A DNA stretch of 32,769 nt from Paludibacteraceae bacterium (GTDB lineage Bacteria > Bacteroidota > Bacteroidia > Bacteroidales > Paludibacteraceae): NCBI GenBank assembly GCA_017457295.1, contig JAFTHS010000029.1, positions 1-32,769 of the forward strand, written 5' to 3'. Both the position numbers and the translations under genes were made by a program. The number at the start of each line of letters is the position of its first letter. Positions within the stretch are counted from its first letter, which is position 1. Shown here in pieces: positions 28,001 to 32,769 of the stretch. Under the pieces are notes generated by a model that was not told where the DNA came from, searched no databases, and worked only from the letters and a program-made list of their open reading frames with translations.

Positions 28001-31000
28001 GGTCCAAACCCTCTACTTGCAAGTCAACAAGATTAGCATCATCAAGAATCTCTCGTTGGAAGCGCATTGTGTAGCGTGCAGTGTCGCCACTTTGTGCTGT
28101 AACGAGAAGACTATAGGTGTTAGCATCTTGCGAGCCTGCGAACACCACTTGCTCAGGATATTGCTTTTGATAAGTGATACTTGGCATCTCTTCAAAAGCA
28201 GCAAGAGGTATGATGTATTCGTAGGTATTGGGCGAGAATGATGCAAGACTTGCTTCGTTCAACAGAATGTCACGCAACGTGCAGTCGGTATTGGTTGCTA
28301 CGGAGATTGTAATTTGGTATTGCACCTTGTCTTCGCCTGCTACCACATAGATGGTATACGTATCTTCATTGCGGAATATTGTTACCATTTGTGCAGAGTC
28401 TGCATCATAGGTTATAGATGGGGCATTGTTCTCACAGTCAATAGAATATGCAAATTTCTTAGGGTCAAATTCTGCTAAAGGATTGCCATCAATATAGATT
28501 TGTTCTAGCAAGGCATCATTTGTCTCTACGTTTACAAAATTGATGGTGTAGGTGTTGGCTGCAGAGGATTCTGGTTTCACCATAATCTTGGCTTGTCCTG
28601 TAGAATAAGGAGTGGTGATAGTGATTTGTTGTCCATCTTCTTTGTCCACTGTGATTGCAGGACATACTGTATCTTCCAAAGAGATGGTATAGTCAAACAC
28701 CTTCGCATCAAAGCCCTCCAAACTGTCGCCGTTCAAGTAGATCATCTTTAGATAAGCACTCTCGGAACGTTGAAGAATGAATGTGATTTTGTACGTTTGA
28801 CTTTTTCCACTTTCTGCAGTCACTTTGATGGTTTGTACATTATCTATGCATACGTTCAGCACTTTTTGCGACTCCTCGGCTTTCTGGTATGTCACTTTAG
28901 GTAAGGTGGTTACGCCTACAGGCAATGAATCTACGTACTCCAATACATTAGGATCAAAACCCTCCAATGGCTGTCCATCAAGGTAGATCATGCTAAGTGT
29001 AGTGTTGTCAGAAGTGGCTACTGAGAAGTGCAAAATATATGTTTGACTAGCACCCGTTTGAGGGCGAACTGTGATTTTATAATCGCCATTTATTCCACCT
29101 GAACGAACAGTAACTGTCTGATATTCATCTGACTGGTCATAGGTGATAACTGGCAATTCAGTAGTTCCCTTTGGTAATGGGCAATTATATTCCAACACGT
29201 TAGGGGCAAAACCTTCCAATGGTTGTCCGTCCAAATAAATCATTTTCAGTGTAGCATCATTAGATGTCTTCACCGAGAATGCAATCTGATAGATAGTGCT
29301 ACTTCCGTTTTGTGCAGTAACGGTGATACGAGTGGTACCATTGATACCACCTTTGAGTATATTTACTGTTTGATACTCATCGCCTCTATCCCACGTAATC
29401 TCAGGCAGTTGAGTGGTGCCGATTGGCAAAGTGTAGGTGTACGAGGTGGTGTTAGATGCAAAATCTGCTAAGGGTTCGCCACCTATGTAAATCATATTGA
29501 GCGTAGAGATTTCTGATTTCGCAGTAGAAACGGCAATCTTATATACTGTTTGGTCTACACCATTACCAGCAACAACGGTTACTCTTGTCTCGCCATCCAA
29601 TCCACCTTCTTGTATGGTTACAGTTTGTGTGCTTTCGCCCTTTTCGTAGGTGATTTTTGGTAACTCGGTCGTACCTAATGGTAGATTTACGTAGTAGGTT
29701 GTTTGTTCTGGATCGAAGTTGGTTATCCAGTTCTCTCCCATTTGCAAGCTTTTTAATTTCGAGTAGGAAGATGCTTCCAACTTGAAGTTGAGTTTGTAAA
29801 TCTTTGGCGTTGGGTTGCCTGGTGTGGAAACGCTGATTTGATACACACCACCATCGATTGTAGATGGTTTAGTATGTGTAATTGTTTGTTCTCCAGCAGG
29901 ATATGCTGATACTGCCTCTACCGTTGGCATGGTGGTTGTGGTGGTTGGTAGCGACACACGATAAGTCGTTTGGTTTGGACTATATCCTGTTACGGAATTT
30001 CCATTTATCTTGATGTCTTTCAGTGTGTTATCTGCGAGCAGAGCCACTTTGAATCTCACCGTATACGTACTAGTGGTCTTTTGGTCGGCTGCGGTTACTT
30101 GAATCTTTGCCTCACCGCTAAGGCTGCTTGCTTGTGTAATCTTGATAACTTGCTCATCCTCTTGTGCTTCTGCTGCGATTACTGGCGTACTAGTAGTGCC
30201 GTAAGGCAGCTCTGCTGTATAGCTATATACATCAGGTCGGAAGTTGCTGAGAGGAGTACTATTAACAAAGATATTGGCGAGCTTGGCATTCTTACTTGCT
30301 TCACGAACGAACTTAATCTTGTATGTAGTTGTGCTTTTACCGTCTTCCGACTTTACGGTGATAACGGTTGGCGCGCCATCAAGGGCTCCGTTGGTAATGC
30401 TAATCTCGCTGCCTGATAACTCGCGACCAGAGAATGCTACCGTTTCGCCTTTGGCATTGGTAATAGAACCAACGCCTCGAACAGCTTTGATTTCTGGAAT
30501 TGCGGTGGCGCTACGTCCCAATGAGTATGTTTGTTCTTCAGTTGTGTTTGGATCAAAGCCTTTCCACTCTTTGCCACCGACATACAACTTCTGAATCTTT
30601 GATGAATAAATCAGCTCTACATCATCCACATACAATGAGTTACCCTTATATAATCCATCGTTTGCGCGATAGTTAGGGTAGTTACTTGCAGAGAAGATGA
30701 TGTTCATCATCGTTGGTACATCGTTGCTGAAATAATAAATCGGCACACGAATATTGGTCCATTCGCCATATTCTTTTTTCTCGCGCCACATACCTTCGGC
30801 AATTTGGTTGGCTTTTTGGTCTGTACCACATTCATTCGCGTCTAAGGCCAAACGGATATCGCTCTCTTCATTGGTTTGAGAGATACTTGTACAACTACCA
30901 TTCTTGCCTTTATATTTACTTGACTTCGCTGTACCAGACCATGCATAGTAGAGTAGGTAGAAGTCTTCTTTGTCCACGTTTGCGCCAGTACGTTTAATCC

Positions 31001-31400
31001 ATACGGACATAGAGTCGGGACGATATTTGAAGTTAATACCGCCGCTAGTTCCTGCTGTTGCTTTGTTAATTTCTGTAATACTTGGAAGGTGTGTCCATGG
31101 CTTACCTAATGAGAAGTAGCCAGGTGACACTTCGGTGATACCCATGGCACCTACTTCGGTATCTTGCACCATCATGGAGTAGCTACCTGTGTGACCTGCC
31201 TCACGGTGTGCCAAATTAAATTTGAAACCTACTTGCGTTACATTGCTCGCATACCAATCTTTAAGTTGAATTTGGTTGTCATATTTCTCGCCGCTCCAGT
31301 CCTCAAAACTTGGGTTAGGAACCTGCTGAGCAGATACTGATATAGTGCCAAATACGGTTAAAACAATCAATGCAACGAATGTTGAGTAAAATTTCTTCAT
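22017..31400 (-). CDS. Giant secreted protein: two PCMD-like modules and about 30 cadherin-like repeats
   Basis: Predicted 3127-aa exported protein, uninterrupted, function unknown. Residues 1-24 are a signal peptide (MKKFYSTFVALIVLTVFGTISVSAQ). Residues about 26-265 form a PCMD-like (putative carbohydrate metabolism) jelly roll, with PNPSFEDWSG at the start and GNSLYVDDVELIY at the end. Residues about 267-1520 hold about 15 repeats of 75-90 aa; the clearest reads IYLDGQPLEGFDPNVLEY followed by LP-G-T-LP-V/I-Y, a QTV strand and ITVTA..G....Y.I.F. They resemble the cadherin-like beta-sandwich family (PF12733). A second PCMD-like module spans about 1532-1725 (VPNTEFTEWTN to EMYIDYIRFSYN), then about 15 more repeats to about 3015. 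The last about 110 residues (VSVAVYTPNGHMLYYSKL to RRIASGKLVVAQ) look like a T9SS-type C-terminal domain. No enzyme motif is seen. A glycan-binding stalk or adhesin is the most likely role, by inference. Confidence 0.88.
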   Translation of the reverse strand: MKKFYSTFVALIVLTVFGTISVSAQQVPNPSFEDWSGEKYDNQIQLKDWYASNVTQVGFKFNLAHREAGHTGSYSMMVQDTEVGAMGITEVSPGYFSLGKPWTHLPSITEINKATAGTSGGINFKYRPDSMSVWIKRTGANVDKEDFYLLYYAWSGTAKSSKYKGKNGSCTSISQTNEESDIRLALDANECGTDQKANQIAEGMWREKKEYGEWTNIRVPIYYFSNDVPTMMNIIFSASNYPNYRANDGLYKGNSLYVDDVELIYSSKIQKLYVGGKEWKGFDPNTTEEQTYSLGRSATAIPEIKAVRGVGSITNAKGETVAFSGRELSGSEISITNGALDGAPTVITVKSEDGKSTTTYKIKFVREASKNAKLANIFVNSTPLSNFRPDVYSYTAELPYGTTSTPVIAAEAQEDEQVIKITQASSLSGEAKIQVTAADQKTTSTYTVRFKVALLADNTLKDIKINGNSVTGYSPNQTTYRVSLPTTTTTMPTVEAVSAYPAGEQTITHTKPSTIDGGVYQISVSTPGNPTPKIYKLNFKLEASSYSKLKSLQMGENWITNFDPEQTTYYVNLPLGTTELPKITYEKGESTQTVTIQEGGLDGETRVTVVAGNGVDQTVYKIAVSTAKSEISTLNMIYIGGEPLADFASNTTSYTYTLPIGTTQLPEITWDRGDEYQTVNILKGGINGTTRITVTAQNGSSTIYQIAFSVKTSNDATLKMIYLDGQPLEGFAPNVLEYNCPLPKGTTELPVITYDQSDEYQTVTVRSGGINGDYKITVRPQTGASQTYILHFSVATSDNTTLSMIYLDGQPLEGFDPNVLEYVDSLPVGVTTLPKVTYQKAEESQKVLNVCIDNVQTIKVTAESGKSQTYKITFILQRSESAYLKMIYLNGDSLEGFDAKVFDYTISLEDTVCPAITVDKEDGQQITITTPYSTGQAKIMVKPESSAANTYTINFVNVETNDALLEQIYIDGNPLAEFDPKKFAYSIDCENNAPSITYDADSAQMVTIFRNEDTYTIYVVAGEDKVQYQITISVATNTDCTLRDILLNEASLASFSPNTYEYIIPLAAFEEMPSITYQKQYPEQVVFAGSQDANTYSLLVTAQSGDTARYTMRFQREILDDANLVDLQVEGLDLPFQPTTYDYHLDVPEGYELPGLNAIGQKGQDIALHNVSDTVQQVIVTAQSGRTNIYTVTYTRSKSSNALLSDILIDGKSIKDFQSDVFAYTDTLPWRTKIVPCVQPIGMHPDQVITTYHSAVNGTTKIHVLSPDSTATADYTIHFPVVKSSNLALDHIMLDHDIVFINYHPDSTDYTISMPYGDTVAPLVLYAALEPEQTIQYISRPLGQTSQIIVTAENGDQRTYNLHFKESFAKTTNKLESIYIKEIDKNLNPKDTIHTVEMPYGSQSLTVEYTKLFPEQTVWVQPGGVKNPTIITVKSNRPNEEDMVYTIIPELETQDPAVLTDINVNEVSISGFDKNRFSYIVNVTKSPIIRYTAAKGAQVNVLTQDSKHWQAEVTYQDHTNIYDVWYYYVNDQVPNTEFTEWTNCATYTDAVKPTGWNTIADTLGTHSGFGTFDPDEMVQKSGNDAVYLKTQYSTPGGGNIPGFITLGTVSGQWAVSGSSSFSIFEGISFHNTPDEMNIRYYNSKVDKNSLIQYSLTGMNGIKVLEWKDSQTSSDYKEVALDLSEANNAAGAPSFLNITLCSYYTTDGTTGNPFSSPTVAEMYIDYIRFSYNSQLKGITVNGIQATKAGNTFTATLTDSEDTTFPNIVFEGEVSDQAQKFDTWQENNNLNATYQVRSAYFMNYAENGDSTKYRLQIRRPWSTRNTLGALLLNGDTIANFDPNTTEYICHLPSHIKQLPDVQPIAGGGLQTITTSYADSTFTINVKPEKGDVKTYTIRFITDLSDNTQLSSITVEGATIEFDTAQTEYTITADRMPAITFVKMMDGQTAHLNNGVITVTAENGNVGTYTIHLQQPTVTTTGQLAELEINNMAWQDFNPNTYDYTREQPTTVAFKRMAESDSVIFVQSPHYMEWQVFGTEQHAYRITYPVALSSDATLKAFYINGEPYNEFDKQVHDYTYRTDESVHIHAVANSKAKLLSVTQSFNGEATANTYTTKRLSPRQATTSTTYTYVVTAEDGTEGTPYTLTVVPNLSSTPTLNGILIDGTLIPDFRPDSLKYIVTLPVGEYKQLEPTIPSLSYQLGAPRQHATIEYGKLGEPTYITVLSEDGLAQALYEVLIQAEPSHNALLTGIAVNGEPLQRFNSKRFYYSATTFTEDISFTWASDDRFQTVTHHVEDGVHILRVTAQDGVTTNDYSIDVLRQLPSDNATLQQIYLDGIDFSHFLTDINPTLEFSPMQQRYVINLLSGTKTLPEVSAKLQEEGQTVDIKNNGWTTLITVTAPDGITKNTYTLQFLAPMSRNAHLKMIYLDGDTLDNFAPDKYNYFIDLPVGQTTMPDVYAEPQESMQTVLDSITGDLQHTIYVTAEDGTKQQYLLAFNFIPSQADTLLAIYADGDTIEGFRPDSFYYAYTLPVGTTYIPELTWDVADQWQTVLPSNAIDTDNQRVTQLQVTAMSGSKNTYTVSYTILQSDVDTLQMIYIQSDSLAGFDPHINDYYITLAPGDSLAPTLAWQEGDAFQTVNHTTLPYDIAGTTIGWKQTLDVTAQNGQVRTYTLYFLFSQVLSTNTDLSNIYINGQPIQGFAPEQYTYIHSLLEEEALPSVLVEKGEAMQTVTIAHADTTVITVLAEDTTARATYTVIFQRQMSPYSYLQGIYQDEVLIEGFQPDSFLYDVTLPYGTTTLPNFTYELGKEGQTVQIDTFRNEVNGQEQTTLRFSVTAPDPMFSSEYDVRIYVALNSDCRLKTITIKGEQLTDFHADSTYYLITYPVGTDSTEFATIEDIQAIAEDEQAKVTITPAGQNFTIQVDAADGKHSRVYTIEQDILRSSNAFLQGIFLDSVLVRDFSEEVFEYTYYIQDIVPTIEAVPQDSNATVDYSMFVDGEPYYIYVTAHDGTELIYTIHFLQSTINSAQTPMANDVLVKHVPGSLDLIFATLRKNVSVAVYTPNGHMLYYSKLTETNQNDAVVVTNADGSDRLLDVLTTTNVFTLPEANRTYLYCFFENEKRRIASGKLVVAQ

Positions 31401-31479
31401 AATTATGTCGTTTTGTTAATATTCTAATACCAATTATTCATATTCTTAAGATTTATACGATTAAATCAAAGCGTAAAAA

Positions 31480-31525
31480 CCCAAAAAACGGCACAAAATT
31501 AATATAACTATTTGAAATATGCAAA
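31480..31525 (-). promoter_or_regulatory. Promoter of the 3127-aa gene
   Basis: On the minus strand TTTG (31522-31525), 20 nt, then TAATTTTG (31494-31501). It is homologous to the promoter block of the 1299-aa gene. The leader is about 90 nt and carries AGAATATTAAC (31415-31425) near the ATG, as in the other gene. Confidence 0.8.
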
Positions 31526-31606
31526 TTTTTTGCTTTTTTCGGAGTGCATTATTAAAGATATACACTTTTTTCCAAACTATCGCATATTTTTAGCGCATGC
31601 AATGAT

Positions 31607-31638
31607 TAGACTATCAAAGGCCGATTTTGATTAGTCTA
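31607..31638 (+). other. Isolated hairpin
   Basis: TAGACTATCAAA (31607-31618) pairs with TTTGATTAGTCTA (31626-31638) with a one-base bulge, followed by TTTT on the plus strand. It looks like a plus-strand terminator, but no plus-strand gene lies upstream. Confidence 0.5.
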
Positions 31639-31684
31639 TTTTCAGCGAATGTTGCCATATATATGCTTTCCTTATGCTTATTTT

Positions 31685-31765
31685 AATTAGTGATTAATTA
31701 GTGATTAATTAGTGATTGATTAGTGATTGATTATTGATTGATTAGTGATTAATTAGTGATTAACC
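31685..31765. repeat. 11-nt tandem repeat, unit AGTGATTAATT, about seven copies
   Basis: From 31689: AGTGATTAATT twice, AGTGATTGATT twice, ATTGATTGATT, AGTGATTAATT, AGTGATTAACC. It is the reverse complement of the array at 21848-21907. It lies about 160 nt upstream of the giant-gene promoter. Confidence 0.9.
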
Positions 31766-31876
31766 TATGTTTAACATAGAAAAACCGCACAAACTGCTCA
31801 ATATAGACAAATAGAAGACATGATTGTCACCTAATCTCAAGGTTGTTATATCCGCTTCCCTATATTATTATATATA

Positions 31877-31895
31877 ATGTACGCACGCGCGCGCG
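31877..31895. other. Alternating purine-pyrimidine (Z-DNA-prone) tract
   Basis: ATGTACGCACGCGCGCGCG: 19 nt of strict alternation with a CG-rich core, next to a TATATATA-like stretch, inside otherwise A/T-rich DNA. Confidence 0.6.
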
Positions 31896-32024
31896 AACGT
31901 GCAATTACCTTGACTAATATACTGGCTTGTATTAGAAGGGCATTCTTGGTAAGAAAATGCCTCTATTGATAATCAATTACTTACAAAGAAAGTGATGTTT
32001 TTAAGCAATTTTTTAGCCGAAATA

Positions 32025-32056
32025 TTTGGTCAGTTCATAAAAAAGCAGTACCTTTG
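32025..32056 (+). promoter_or_regulatory. rRNA promoter P1
   Basis: TTTG (32025-32028), spacer GTCAGTTCATAAAAAAGCAG, TACCTTTG (32049-32056). Confidence 0.88.
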
Positions 32057-32170
32057 CAGCCGATTTCGCGCCTACTGCGAGTGAGCAGAAAAATAGAGCG
32101 AGATTGCGGAAAAATTGTAACGCTGAAAATCAGCCACTTACAAAGAAAATGCAAAAAAGTTGCTTAAAAA

Positions 32171-32202
32171 TTTGGTCAGTCCAAAAAAAAGCAGTACCTT
32201 TG
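32171..32202 (+). promoter_or_regulatory. rRNA promoter P2
   Basis: TTTG (32171-32174), spacer GTCAGTCCAAAAAAAAGCAG, TACCTTTG (32195-32202). About 218 nt of leader separate the box from the 16S gene. Confidence 0.9.
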
Positions 32203-32322
32203 CAGTCGATTTCGCGCTAAACGAGAAATGAGGCGTAAAATCACAGTGATCTTTGAGAGATTGAAGCAATAATGTAGTACAAGAGAGCAGTAATGCTCAA
32301 TTGGGAAACTGAAATACGTGTA

Positions 32323-32353
32323 ATTCAAAATTCAAAATTCTGAATTCAAAATT
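32323..32353 (+). repeat. Heptanucleotide repeat in the 16S leader
   Basis: ATTCAAA, ATTCAAA, ATTCTGA, ATTCAAA, ATT: a 7-nt period with four units. The imperfect palindrome around TTCTGAATT may also fold. Confidence 0.65.
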
Positions 32354-32420
32354 ATCACGGTTCCCGTTAATAAGTACACAATAGATTAAGGTTATTCTGA
32401 GCTAAAAAATAATTTCTTTT

Positions 32421-32769
32421 ACAACGAAGAGTTTGATCCTGGCTCAGGATGAACGCTAGCGACAGGCCTAACACATGCAAGTCGAGGGGCAGCGCGGAGC
32501 AAGCTTGCTTGCTTTGGCGGCGACCGGCGCACGGGTGCGTAACAGGTGTGCAATCTGTCCATAATCGGGGAATAGCCCAGCGAAAGTTGGATTAATGCTC
32601 CATGTGAGTAGAGGAGGCATCTCTTTTATTTGAAACGTAAGGATTATGGGTGAGCACGCTTCTGATTAGGTAGTTGGTGAGGTAACGGCTCACCAAGCCG
32701 ACGATCAGTAGGGGTTCTGAGAGGAAGGTCCCCCACATTGGAACTGAGACACGGTCCAAACTCCTACGG
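32421..32769 (+). rRNA. 16S ribosomal RNA, 5' part (continues beyond the window)
   Basis: The universal 27F region AGAGTTTGATCCTGGCTCAG begins at 32428, followed by GGATGAACGCTAGCGACAGG and the V1-V2 region. The window ends in the conserved ACACGGTCCAAACTCCTACGG stretch near E. coli position 340. The Bacteroidetes-like wording (GCTAGCGACAGGCCTAACACATGCAAGTCGAGGGG) fits Bacteroidales. The mature 5' end is estimated at 32421 by analogy. Confidence 0.95.

Larger units (their letters stand above)
31979..32215 (+). repeat. Direct duplication of the rRNA promoter module
   Basis: Two imperfect copies. Each starts ACTTACAAAGAAA (31979 and 32136), has an A/T-rich stretch with TTAAGCAA or TTGCTTAA, then TTTGGTCAGT, the promoter, and GATTTCGCGC after it. 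The -7 boxes are 146 nt apart. Confidence 0.8.
31401..32420. other. About 1 kb non-coding region between the giant gene and the rRNA operon
   Basis: I see no credible gene. It contains the giant-gene leader and promoter (31401-31525), an isolated hairpin (31607-31638), the inverted 11-nt array (31685-31765), a Z-DNA-prone tract (31877-31895), two tandem rRNA promoters (32025-32056 and 32171-32202) and the 16S leader. The stretch 31770-31870 shows nothing I can name. Confidence 0.7.

Noticed and set aside
17505-31400. Non-ribosomal or catalytic megaprotein
   Set aside because: The size alone suggested a synthetase, but no adenylation, condensation, ketosynthase or carrier motif occurs; only beta-sandwich repeats and sorting signals are seen.
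31685-31765. CRISPR array
   Set aside because: The units are 11 nt and directly contiguous with no spacers; there are no cas genes in the window. It is a simple tandem repeat, as is the array at 21848-21907.
21848-31765. Insertion sequence or transposon enclosing the giant gene
   Set aside because: There is no transposase or integrase and no target-site duplication that I can see; the inverted arrays are tandem repeats, not typical terminal inverted repeats. Kept only as a finding about flanking arrays.
31939-31961. Hairpin GGCATT/AATGCC as a terminator
   Set aside because: It has only 6 bp with an 11-nt loop and no T-run on either strand; likely chance.
32228-32272. Fourteen-codon ATG open frame in the 16S leader
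   Set aside because: It is very short, inside an rRNA precursor, and has no Shine-Dalgarno or conserved feature.

Overview
The window comes from a member of the Bacteroidota, most likely order Bacteroidales. Four lines of evidence support this. Promoters fit TTTG-N20-TAnnTTTG (mostly TACCTTTG). Start codons lack Shine-Dalgarno sequences, except at rpsU. Several secreted proteins end in type IX secretion (T9SS)-like C-termini. The partial 16S rRNA gene at the right edge looks Bacteroidetes-like. I cannot name a genus from 349 nt of 16S read by eye.

Left third (1-17.4 kb) is dense housekeeping sequence. On the minus strand are trigger factor (partial, cut by the window edge), the ribosome-associated GTPase TypA/BipA, PriA and topoisomerase I. 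A small T9SS-type secreted protein lies on the plus strand between typA and priA. From a divergent promoter pair at 8.0-8.1 kb the plus strand carries an nfeD-floA-omega-amidase-recJ-tdk run ending in tRNA-Pro. Next come a tRNA-Arg on the opposite strand, then lepA, an NhaD-type Na+/H+ antiporter, a GatB/YqeY protein, tRNA-Leu and rpsU.

Middle and right (17.5-31.4 kb) is dominated by two very large secreted proteins on the minus strand. One has 1299 aa, with alternating Ig-like and MBG-like repeats. The other has 3127 aa and is built as two copies of a PCMD-like module, each followed by about 15 cadherin-like beta-sandwich repeats. Their promoter regions are similar over 46 bp (37 of 46 positions), so they are probably co-regulated. 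The 3127-aa gene is bracketed by tandem arrays of the same 11-bp unit in opposite orientation.

Right edge (31.4-32.8 kb) is about 1 kb of non-coding DNA with an inverted-repeat array, a Z-DNA-prone tract and two tandem rRNA promoters, followed by the 5' part of 16S rRNA. The rRNA promoters share an almost invariant 20-nt spacer with the tRNA-Arg and tRNA-Leu promoters, which defines a stable-RNA promoter class in this genome.

The most notable observations are the duplicated architecture of the giant protein, the shared promoter and flanking 11-bp arrays of the giant genes, the lone strong Shine-Dalgarno at rpsU, and the stable-RNA promoter class.
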